Shown: in pieces, positions 12,960-43,000 of the stretch
How the letters are laid out: each line of letters opens with the position of its first letter
Position numbering within the stretch: the first letter of the stretch is position 1
From: Taeniopygia guttata
Taxonomy: Eukaryota > Chordata > Aves > Passeriformes > Estrildidae
Reading direction: 5' to 3'
DNA length: 64,000 nucleotides
NCBI RefSeq assembly: GCF_048771995.1
Contig: NC_133030.1
Span: forward strand, 40,610,001-40,674,000
The notes under the pieces: generated by a model
Databases searched by the model: none
What the model saw: the letters and a program-made list of their open reading frames with translations, nothing else
Told to the model about the DNA's origin: nothing
Program-made: the position numbers and the translations under genes

Positions 12960-13587
12960 TGCTTCATTCGGGGAAAGGGGGAACGGCTCTGCTAGGCTCG
13001 AAGCCCCCTCTTCGGCTGCTTAGTTCGGGAAAAGGACCAGGAAGGGCGGTGCTGCCTCGCCCGCCGACCGTGCCCCGGCCCCGCGGAGCTGCCTGCCGAG
13101 GCCCCGGCCCCCGCCGGCCGAGCAGCGCCCGGCGCGGCCCCGAGCCGGCGGAGCTTCCCGCGGAACTCACCGCCGCAGGTGCGGAGCCGCCGTCCCGGCG
13201 CGGCGGGCCCAGGTGCCGAGCGCGCTGCGCGGGAGCGGAAGGGCCGCCGCCGCCGCGCTGTCCGTCATCTCCCCTGGCCACTGGGAGGGCGGCTGGGCGG
13301 TGGGGCCGCCCCAGGGGCGGGCTCGGGGGGGCGGTGGGCCACGGGCCCGGCCCAGCCCGGCCCTGCCCACGCTGCCCTGAGGTTGAAATGCAGAAGTCAA
13401 GGCTCTCTTGTCGGGATGTAGATTTCCTTGTAGTTCTTTTCTTCCTCACGCTACCGTTCCCTCCTCAGCGGAGATCAGAGAGGCTCGGGGCCAGTGCGGC
13501 CAGGAGCGCAGAAGGCCGGGAGTCGGTTCCCGGGCATAGGGATCCGTTGGGATTTAGGGCCGGCCTCGAGGTGTCCCGCTCAGAGGA
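12960..13587 (+). promoter_or_regulatory. PAX9: CpG-rich PAX9 promoter / 5'UTR region
   Basis: This is one of the most CpG-dense stretches of the window, peaking at about 13040-13375 and running up to the ATG at 13588. I see no convincing TATA box, which fits a CpG-island promoter of a developmental regulator. A run of G-tracts at 13314-13338 could fold as a G-quadruplex. The transcription start and any extra upstream non-coding exon cannot be fixed without transcript data. Confidence 0.6.
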
Positions 13588-31791
<18,204 letters not shown>

Positions 31792-32130
31792 TGCAGGAGC
31801 TGGTCCAGGAGCACCATGAGCTCGCTGGCTCCTCAGCCCCTGAGCCCAGCTCACAGAGTGCTCTCTTCATGCTGGCCACACCTGGCAATTCTCCTCGTGA
31901 CTTGTCTCCCCTAAGGCTTTTGGGATTAAAGAGCTGAAGACAACATCAGAAACTGAGAGAAGCATGGTGTTGTACTCTTAAAGACTTTGTGTCCCTCAAA
32001 GGGCTCGTGGAGCCTTGTTCCACTCTCTCCTGGTCAAACCACACATATTTATTCTTAATCATCACAAACTTTCTAAATGTGCAATTGTTATTAAGATTTG
32101 TGCAAAAATCAATAAAGAAAAATCACCACA
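31792..32130 (+). other. PAX9: PAX9 proximal 3'UTR with candidate poly(A) signal
   Basis: After the TGA the first plus-strand AATAAA is at 32111-32116, about 320 nt downstream. Further candidates lie at 33137-33142 and 35248-35253, so longer 3'UTR isoforms are possible. Which site is used cannot be told from sequence alone. Confidence 0.5.
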
Positions 32131-35100
32131 GAAAATTCTGCTATGCCTTGAATCAACAAAGGTGGCTGAATAGGAAGTGTTTGCCAAATGCCTAGAGAAC
32201 AACCATTTAATTGATGAGATTATACAATCCACTGTTATTATGAGGTCCTTTATTGTTGTTTTATTGGGTTTTGGTAATCAAATATAGAACGAAGGCAAAA
32301 GGTGGCTTTCAGAGTCTTCTGGCATGTTGCCATCGTCAGGCAGTAGTAAGATCTTTGTGATTTTATCCTTTTGTAAATAGAGGCTTTTGACAGCATTTGT
32401 TTTCACCTTCCAGTACATTTCTTATCTTTTTCTTTTTTTCTTTTTTTTTCTTTTTTTTTTTTTTTAAAGTTAAGATGATTTCTAGTTATTTTCTATGTCT
32501 TTGCATGGTGGGGTGATAGGTGATGAGGTTTAGGTGGGGTTTTTGGTCATGTTTTTGTGTTTACAGTGGAGGCTTCAACGTCTTATGAGAGTCATTTCTT
32601 TGGCAGAAGAGTCAAAGGCAGAAATCCAGCTAAGTAACTCTCCAGTTCTACCCAGCCTCCCAGATTCATGAAACACCACATTCATATGAAGTGTACAAAC
32701 AGAAATGGGTGGAAAATACCTGAATAAAACAGAAAACTGTAGAGGAAAATGCTGTTAGTGTGCAACCTGTGCAGAGATGCTTAAAAAGCCCTATCAGTCA
32801 AAAACTCCACTGAGAAACAGAAATGTACCATCATTTTGAGCTCACTTGTGTCCAGATTACATTGTAATTTTTATAGAGGACCTTGTCTTTAATTTCTGCT
32901 TTAATGAATGTAAAGTATAGCTCTTGGTAAAGTTTACATTATTGTTCTGAAGCATTTTTTTCCCCTTATAGGTATACTGGTGGTGGTGCTACAAACAGAG
33001 ATATTATTTAATATTAGCAAATTTTCTTTCTACATTTCTGTATGCAGTGGCAAGTACTCCATGCCAGTTATTTTGCTTTAAACTTTAATCCCAAGAGAGC
33101 TAACATTTGAAAATTTACCTGTTTTCCTTGGGCAACAATAAAGTTCTGACTATTATTATGCTTTTCCCACGCTGTAGGTATGTTCAGAATGTGGAAAAAA
33201 AAAAGCCTGGTGTGACATTTCATATCCATCATAGACTATTAATATATTGTGTATTTTAAAAAGTGTTTTGCAATAATTTAAATTACTGTAGACATAGTTA
33301 AAGCAAAGGAGAAAATACTATTCTTCATATATTGTTCTATCTGCAACCCACATTAAACACTAATTCAGTGGGAAAGTAAAATACATTTCCCTCTTAAAAT
33401 ATAGTTATCTTTTTGTGGATTTCCAGCTTTCATCACCAAGACACCCGTGGGTAAATTTTCATAACAATCTAAGTAATCAATATTTATGTCATGTACAGTG
33501 TGTCCACTGAAATATGGATGGACTTCTCTGGCTGCCGCCACCTTTGCTTCTTGCACTAAAAAATTGTTAACAGATTTGCATTTCTGTAAAGAACACAGAT
33601 ATTGTATTTTGGCCTCAAGGAAACAAAGATCTGATCTTGGATGTGATTAATTTTCTTCAGCCTCAAAGGCATCCAACAGCTGTTTAGTTTTAATGAGATG
33701 CTGAAACCCTCGTTATTCAGTAGAATACTTTTTCAAGAATGTTTCTTTGAAACCACTAAAGTTAAAGTGCAAACAAGTGCATTTCCACTCTGCCACACTG
33801 TTAGTGACATGATGAATGTTATTCTGCCTTTATGCTGTTATAGCTGAAATAAGATGAGCCTTAACACCATGAAAAAGAAATCACTTTAATACTAGACAAG
33901 CTCTTCACTAAAGACAAAATGGGGAAAAAAAAGATAAGAAAAGGATCATAAGTAGATAAGTGATTAAGTTGGCAAGAGGATTTTAGCTTTCAACTTAATA
34001 GTTCTACTGGATTACAGAATTATTGAATGAGTCTACCTATTGTATTCCATAGAACTCAAACAAGGGGTACCAAAGGGAAAAGAAAACAAAAAACTAAGGA
34101 ACTTTTCAAAGCACAGCTTTAGCTTTTTTGAGCTTCAAGACTTTGCAAGCCTGTAACAAAGTGTGCCGTGTTAAAAGTTTTCAAAATTTTCTTGAGTAAC
34201 ATGAGGTCATTTCTGGAATAAAAGTTGTCTTTCCTGACATTCCAATAAGGAATTAGTGTGTTTTGGGAGACAGAGAGACAGATCCTTAGCTTGTATCAGT
34301 TATTTTCATTATCTTCAGCAAAACCAGGATAAATTATAAAACAAGGACAGGACATTATGTTAATTATTTCTCCCATGGGATACACCATCATAAATAATTT
34401 TGTTTTGTGTTTGTCTAGGTACAGCTGTCTGTGCATCTGCCTGCTGTACATGATACCTTACCCCTGAATGGGAAGTCAGCGGGGCTGCATGTGTTGCTCA
34501 GAATGAGCAAAATTGCCTGACCTTGGCTCTTGGTGAACTGCCTGTGATGGATTTTTTTGGTGTGATGTTTCACTTTTTTTTTTTTTTTTAAATGTAAACC
34601 TATGATGTAGAATACTCCTTTGCCCAAGGACTATTTCACTGCTTATACACACGGGTAAACTGAAAACTGCAACATGTTCACTTATCACACAACTCAAAAC
34701 CATTTTACATTAAATTAAAAAAAAAAAGGGAATTATTTCCTTAAAAAAAAAAAAAAAAAAAAAGGGTTAACTGCTGCTGTCAAGTACCAGGGTATAAATC
34801 TGGAGTGAGCCCACTGAGGTGAATGGATACTTTTGGGAAATAATCTGTATATGTGGGTGCAGAATTAAATTTTTTGATCTGAAAAGTCTACACTTCATTA
34901 CCAGAATGTTAAATATTTCCAAAGAAATCAGTGAAGCCTAATAATACTCCCTTCAACCAAACTATGTTTGCATGGTCCCGGTTCAGGAGATCTTTCAGAA
35001 GGTGTAAAACTGAATTTCAGCCCACATTACACATTAGGAATAATGGGGCATTGGGCTGGCATGATATAGGCTTGTTTTCCCACACCATGCTGTTTTCTGT

Positions 35101-36983
35101 TTTTGAATGTTTCTGCTTTTATCCAGGATCAGGCTGAGCTATTAACTGAAAAAAAATCACATTGGAAAGGATGTAAAACCAAAGGCTATATATGTATATA
35201 CAGTATGTTTAAAACATTTTATTTTTATATTCTGAATGCTCTAAATTAATAAAAGACAAATTATAAAGCATTTTGCTTTAGTTTCTGAAATTATCTTAGT
35301 AGTGTCTTCTCTTTGGCCAAGTACTGATAATAAAATGCAACAACGAGGAACACTTGCCTTAAAACCATAAACTTTAAGAGAGCTAATTGTATTGATTTTT
35401 AGCTATGAAATAGCATAGGTACAAAAAGCCATCATTGCCAAATTCAGACAAAAGAGAGGCTTACTAAGCATGTTAATACAGGCCTCCTTGAAAGCGCTGA
35501 AAACACATTTCTATTTTTAGCTTTTTGTTGCTTTTCCAATGCATTAAAAAGACTTGTGAGATGAGACTTCATGTGAGCTGCCATTTTCAAGTAACAATGC
35601 AGAAAGATACTTCTTTGGGATTGCCAAGGGAAAAGTTTGTACTTCCTTCAGAGGAAGAACATTATTGTTAACAGAGTGAATGTAGTATGGAAGAAATACT
35701 GAAACTTTGCAAGATATATGCTTGTTTGACAACAAACCAAGTTAGATAATTAAGGCAGTTTCATATTTTATATATATAATATTTTATATTTCTAAACAGA
35801 ATAAGGAATGATTAAAAATTATTTAAGGAGGTTTTAAAGAGAAAATGTAGAATGGCATAACTGCATGTACAAAAACTATGTCTTCAGCCAGCATAGCAGA
35901 ATTTACTGTATTTCACAGAGTTGGAATGGCTAGTAAGAACACAAGTACATCCTGGAATGTTTACATTTACAGTAACTGGGAAAAGCAAAAAATTTTAGCT
36001 TCAGAGCAATGTTTTTTTTATCTACAGAAAGGTATATTTCTCTGAGGTGTATGGCCAGCTACGTTCAACTGCAAATGTGCTACCTTGTTTCACCATTCCA
36101 TGGTGGAAATGAAAGGCTAAAGGGGCAGCCAGGGTGCACTGAGCATTTTTATCACAGGACAGTCCTTTTGGGATAGTATATCAAAGTGGATAAAAAAATT
36201 GCAGTAAAAACTCATATGTTTAAAATTACTTTTTACTGTTAATTTATTTACTCATTTCTTCTATGAATCCCATGTTGGTTTGCTTTTTTTATGCAACTTG
36301 GTACATACTAATTACCTTCAGTATCTTCTTTGATCTGAACAAGATTTATGTAATATATATGGCTAAGAACAAGTAGGATATTTAGCAGTATGCATGTTTT
36401 TAAGGTTGTGGCTACTTGCTTTTCTAGCCGAACTCCCAAGAACTTGAAAATGCCAAAATCATACTGGGCTGAATTGAAACTGGACCCAAGACTGACTGAA
36501 GAGTTGTAGAATATGGATATTTTCTTAATGTGGAGTCAATGGAGCTGTCAGTTTACATTAGCTTAGTATCTGTCCCCCCCAAGGGTTATTCCTTTTTTTC
36601 TTAAAATACCCTGAAAGTTTTTATCTTGCCATTTCAGCAGAAACTGCAAACTTAAAAAAGTATATGATTACATAGGACGATTCTGTGTTAAGAAATTTCA
36701 GTTTGTCCTTTAAAAACTCACAGTCTTAAGTCTGCTTTGTATTTTCTCTTGGTCCAGCAAAACAATTACAAATGTCAAGTGCTATTTAATTATGCACTTA
36801 CAGAAAAGCATGTACTTAAATGTTTTCTTGGATCAGGACCTAGAGACCATATTTGTTTGGAACTGTATGAACATCAGTGCAATTTGAGGGTATTCAACAC
36901 TATAAAGGATAAGAATCACTTTTCCTTTATTACAGTGTATTTTAGAATGCATATAATTTTAAAGAGTACATTTTTCAGGAGTG
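32131..36983. other. Intergenic / possible 3'UTR sequence between convergent PAX9 and SLC25A21
   Basis: About 5 kb of AT-rich sequence separates the two stop codons. It contains a T-rich tract at 32428-32466, poly-A runs near 34711-34763, and plus-strand AATAAA at 33137 and 35248. Minus-strand AATAAA motifs, which could end SLC25A21, are at 36926-36931, 36243-36248 and 35218-35223. I see no coding gene. Part of the stretch is probably 3'UTR of one or both genes. Confidence 0.6.
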
Positions 36984-37054
36984 CTACTTGTGATTAACTG
37001 TGTCCTGAAGCCATGCATAAACGTATTCATAAACCAAAAGCATCACTGCGCCAC
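36984..37054 (-). CDS. SLC25A21: SLC25A21 terminal coding exon
   Basis: This 71-nt coding part starts with the last two bases of a Gly codon, encodes GAVMLLVYEYVYAWLQDTVN plus HK, and ends in TAG (complement of 36984-36986). The acceptor is TTCTTCCAG. From memory the human protein ends shortly after WLQ with three fewer residues. The count of the seven exons against the human length agrees with a three-residue longer tail. Confidence 0.93.
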
Positions 37055-40000
37055 CTGGAAGAAAAGATATTATTTTATTACATAGAAAATCCAGTGTTTT
37101 CAAGATTTTAAAGAGCATTCCTAGTGTAACAAAAACAAGACTATGGCAAAGCCTTTTTTACAGAATGGGTAAGTCTACTATTTCCTGAGTTCACTAAAAT
37201 TTCACAAATTCATAAACCATACCAGTTTTACTTAATATTAGATCATAAAGTTGATGTCAATAGCTCATATAGTAAATCAAATTCACCCTCAGTGTGATTT
37301 TTCCTAATACTTTTTCAAGATTAATGTTTTTCTTTGTTCTTCTAAAAATGAAACTTTTAGTCTGAATATACGTGTATTGGGTGGCTGTTTAACAAGATTT
37401 GGCCATGAAGGAGCAACTTGACTGGTGGAATGGCAAAAATTAATCTTCAGGATGATAAAAACACTTCCAGGTAAGAGTCAAGATAAGTTTTTACCATGTC
37501 TAAAGCAGAAAATCAAGGTGGGGAAGTAAGTATAATCTTTCCTGGCTACAAATCCACAGCTAAAGTTTTGATCTAATGTAATAGCATTATTTGCTATAAT
37601 TTGTTACAGTATAAAATCCCAGCTTGAAAGCCATAAAATATCTTTACTGTTAATGAAGCCAGACCATAACTGTGCTGTATTACTCTGTGAGATAAAAAAA
37701 GGGGAACATTTCAGAAGGAATATATATAACTAAACACATAGAGAAGCTTCTAGTTGGAGAACATGGATATAGAGAACCAGGCTGCATGAGTGAAAATATA
37801 TTATTTGTGAATGCCAGCACTGTGGCATAAATATCTTCTTGCCTTTGCCTTTGCCTGTTGGTGCAGTTGGTGGCTTGGAGTGGCACCTCTAACAAACGAG
37901 GCTTCTCCTGAACTGGGCTCACCTTTCTAGGGACGGGCTAAGACAACCAGGCACACAGAATTACTACATAAGTTTCTCCATATAATTTATCCTAAGGAAC
38001 CATTATCAGACTTGAAATTCTCTATGCAAAGGAACTCACAGAAAGCTAGACAGAGCAGATGTTTGCAAAAGGCTTTGACCAACAAACAAATCATAGACAC
38101 AATGTCTAAGATGTAATTTGAACTCAAATCAAGGCTGATTCCAAATCTCATACTGTGTGACCTGTTTGTGTATCTCTTTTCCTGTAAACACTCATATGTT
38201 GGAAGAAGAAATTACCTTCCCAGTCACAATAAAGACTGTATTATTGTTTCATCAGAAAGTTAAACCTATATGTTAGTTAGCCAATAGAACTACAAAAGTA
38301 TTTAGAATGAAGTTCACATGTAACTGACTTGCTGGGTGTGGGCCAGAGTGCATAGTCATTTGTAAGATGGAAAATTTTATTCCAAAATCTGCTGTGCTAA
38401 GAGGTACTGGGAAAGCTAAACACTGCCTTCTTTTTGTCTTGTATGTAATCTAGTACCTTTGGAGTGTGAGGGAAAAGGCTTTTAGCTACAGAGCTCCTTG
38501 TTTCCCCTCCCCACCTTCTTCCTCACCCTGCACAATAACCAGGCACGGTCTAGTACTTAGCCAGATGGAATGGATGTGCAAACATTTACAGACAAACCTA
38601 ATGCCTCCTTTATACTGCAAAACAGACTCTGTACCTACTTGCTTTACCTATGTGTGTTCTTGCATATTAAACAACCAGCTTGAACAACTGGAAATACAAT
38701 TTCATGGGAATGGGATACTGTTCAAACTGGGGCTTCTGCTCTTTTTTGACGCAGACCGCCTTTGTGGGCTGACAAAGTCTGAGGGCCCAGTGCTTTGCTT
38801 TCATGATTAATCAAAACCAGTCAGGAAAAAAAAAACCCTCTAAAAACTAAAGAAGATACAGCTTTCAACCACTGTGCTCCCACATTTGGAGTAACAATTA
38901 GTAAGAAAGGATCAAACAACAATCCCAGTTTTAAGATATCCTTGTCCTCTTAGTTTTCCAGGACCATACAAGTCTCTTCCCAGATCTGCTATCCGCTTTT
39001 TAGTGTCTGTCCCTATAGAGCATAGGAGAAGAAACTAACTGGAATTTGATATGCTTGAGCATTGCCTTGACTAGTTGAGTGCATTTTATGGAGAGACTCT
39101 AACCTGCATTTCAGGCTGACTTCACATAGGTATAGAATAGTGCTAAGGAACTCCAAAGGTCACATTAGAAGGAATAGGAACTTAGAGACATTTCCAAAAG
39201 TTTTACACTTCTGTCATTTGCATGTACTTTGGTTTGTTTATAAACAAAAGAGTTGCACAAACCAGCACTTACTTGGATCTGCAATTCTCTGGCGTATATG
39301 TGTAAATTATTTTTTTAGACACATATTTAGCCAAATCCATCTGTGGTACTACTAGGTGATGCTATTTTAAAAATAAACCATTCAAAGTGAAAGATATTTT
39401 GATTAATTTATTTGATATTTACTACATTTTCTCAAGAAACTGAAAAAATGGGAGAAGAAAGCAAGAAAAAAGCAAAATAGAAATAACAGAAGGAAAATTA
39501 CCTGGACCGAGCCTCATGATCTTGGGAAGCAAGCCTTTGTACAGAGCCAGAAATCTGTAGCAGAAGAATAACAAACAAAACATTTCAAACAATATTCTTG
39601 CTCTAAAAGAAGAACGGAATTGTAGCATATGTTTGTTAAAATGCTGGCAGAGCACTTAGAGGCAATTATTTGAAATTACACATGTTCAATAGCAGGCTGT
39701 ATCTGGATTTTAACATTTTACAGAGGCAGATCAGATGAAGAGAAAAAGTTAATCAATGTTCAGTCACAAAAGCAACGTTGTGAGCCTATCCAATCAGAAA
39801 TATGACTTTAATCAGTGAGATGGGTTTACTTTCAAGACAAGTCTGTTAACAACAGCTTCATATAGGGACAAAATGACTGATATAACTGAATATCAAAGCT
39901 ACAGCTCAGTCACCACTTGAGAAATATTTTTAAAAGTTGGATAACATTATTACCACAAAGATCTGTCCTCAGTTTAATTATTTCAGCAATAATTTTAGAG

Positions 40001-43000
40001 GTACCGAGGCCTGCATAATTAAAATTAGATTAAATTGAGAAATAGTCCTTTTTACGTTCATATTTTCCTTTTACAAAATGAAAAGTTGAAAAATTTACAC
40101 GAGATATATGAAGCATTTACTCAGCAAACATAAATTTTGACAATGTGATAATAAGTTTGTAAGTCTTTTGGAGAAGTTCATATGTACTAGGAAGATATGT
40201 CCTTGTAATTCTAAAATAAATTTTCAAAATGCTACATTGGGCTCTTTTGATATGTGAGTTCAGGGTGGCTTAATGGTCCTCATCAAATCTGAAATACAAC
40301 AACATGGTTTTATGGACCCATATGAACTAAAACAGAGATCTGAACATTTTTTAAAATAAGAATGTTTTACCCTTCCTCTTTATAGACTGTTGCCATAGTT
40401 TTAAAACAGGTTCTGTACTTGATCTCTCCAGGAACTGGCTGTGGTCCTTGAATCCTACTTTTTGCAACATCAAAAGGAATGTTAATAATTGAGGCTATTG
40501 TTCCTGAGACTAGCCCAATTCCAAATTTCCTCAAAAACTCCAAATTTGGATCCTACAAAAAAAAAAAAAAAAAAAAAAAGGAAACAAAGAATAAAAAGGG
40601 AAACGGAAAGACCTGTGCAGGTTAAGCACTATAAAGTAATAAGCATTTAATCAGAAAACTCACACAACACACTCGTGTTATTTTAGCGGAACACATTAGG
40701 ATTTCCTACGCTGGAACTTGTTTTCTTGACAATCCTATTGGCTATGTTTTTACACATGGTCTAAATTGCTGAAGTACACATTTCCTCACACAGGATTTAT
40801 AAACACAGTTCATAAAGAAAGACTGGTATGGCATATGGGGATGATTTGTATAATTGGGCTTCACAATGTACTTAGTATTACTGTATCAAAACAGGAGAAA
40901 TCCAAGCACACTATTAGCTAATTGGCCAGAATATTTTACAAATGACAGCAACTTCCACCATGAAGCCTACTAAAACACTCATTTGTGTGTTGGACCCCCA
41001 AATGCTAAATTAAATAAAGACTAATCTCAGTCTGCTGCCATTCCCCTCCAGGTTTTTTACATTTATTTTCACATGTAGCTGATCCACTGTACTGAGAAGT
41101 GCTAGCTTCCTGTTATTAACAATCCAACTCGGCACAACGGCAAGAGAGCCTCCACGTTCTGTGCATTATAAACGGTGGTAATTCACTCAGCTAATTGGCT
41201 GAAGAATTTACAACAGATTGTTTCTGAACCCTACTATATGCACACTGTTAAAGTTAGAAGTAGATTAGAAATGCATCTAAAAACTTCTTTGCTCACTCAC
41301 AGTTCACAGTTCAACTGGGTTTTATTTGATCTTTTAGAAAGACCTCCTACTTTGGCATTTCAATGACATCAAAGAACCCAGGGTTTATCTGGGAGTCAAA
41401 GTCCCTTGAAGCAGGTTTAATCCTATTTCTCTAAGTAGTGGAAGTCACAGGCAAGTGTGTTTCAGAACATTTCCTATTCATATAATTTAGTTTTGCTATA
41501 GGTTTTTAACAGGACACTTTTTTGCTACATCAGATTCTTTATATGCAGCTTACTTTTGTCATGAAGGTGCTTTAGTTATAGAAAATCATAATTAAAATAA
41601 CAAATGATCTTGTCATGTTATAACATCAGCATAATGTTAAAATAAGACAGTTTTTTGTTTCCTAAACATGTATGTTCTTAAATGAAAAAGAAACTAAGAA
41701 AGAAGTTTTCTTTTCCAGATTAGCAACAAGAAAAATAAATTAAAACGTCTATAATATATATTGGATGAAGCCCATACAGGTGTTAAGAAAGAAATGTCAA
41801 AATCAACAGAGCTCTTTATTACTTGCAGAAAAACTCATGCCTTGATTTCACAAAACATGAAACATACTGATAATAACTTAAAAAAATAGAATCACTTGTC
41901 ATCCAAGAATTGTAGCTCTTTTTTAAGCAAAGATCTTAGCAAAAAAAAAAAAAAAATCCATTGATTCTGTACATACGGTGATTTAAATGCAAATGGAATA
42001 AAGCCAATGTTTCTAGTATCTAGAGAAGAAAAGAAGACCCCTTTTGCCCATTCACAAAACTAGACTTTAACCAAATGTACAGTTGTCAACGCCAGCTTTT
42101 CTATAACTTGATTTTTTATCATAAACCTCATGGGAAAGATTTTTCTATGAAAGCCATTGATGTAATACCTGGATAATTTCATTAGTATAAAGATTCAATA
42201 TAAATTTAGGTGTCAAAAATTAAAAGTAATTTTTTTCTAAAAGCTGAACTTAGCGGCTCTGAGGTTATTCCACTACTCCTTCTGATTCCGTCTTCTTCTA
42301 AATCACCTTGGCATACTAGTTCTTCCAGTCCATTGCACCACTTCCACTTTCCACTCTCTCTTCCTACATAAAACTTCTACGTTGGCATGGATCTGAAAGC
42401 TACTAAAATAAAACTATTATCTGCTATTTTACTTACTCACCAAGCTGAACAGACCATTTGGGTTTCCCATCTCTTCTTTGCCTGTGGATGTTCAGAGCCC
42501 CTTTCAAGACAATGCGCTGCTCAGTGCCCTGGTCTGATGCAGCAGCCCTTGTAACAGGAGGCACATCTGCAGTGGCTGGGGCTGGCAGTGCCCAACTTGA
42601 AATGAGTCCTGCAGTTGGCCACATTTCAAAGAGGGCTTTTAACTGGTGTGAGGAAATTTCATACTGCTGAGAAATGTGGCAGCCACTTGGAAGTGGTAGT
42701 GAGCAAAGGTTTTAATGAAGCTAATGTTGAAAAGCAAATCTAATTATGATAAAAATTGCAAAGTGAAGGCTGCTGGACACCTATCAGATGCATTATAAAA
42801 GTAGATGCCATTTGAAAAATAATTTCATTGATGGGGTAGAGGCATAGGTGCTAATTCTCTATGGTTGGTACATTAATGGCCACTGAAAGAAATCTGGCTT
42901 ATTCCATTTTCAGTAAACAAAGCACAAGGTTGGCTGTAAATGATCTGTTTAGCAGAATAGACTGAAGGTATGAAAAATTATTCATTATGGATATTTACAA

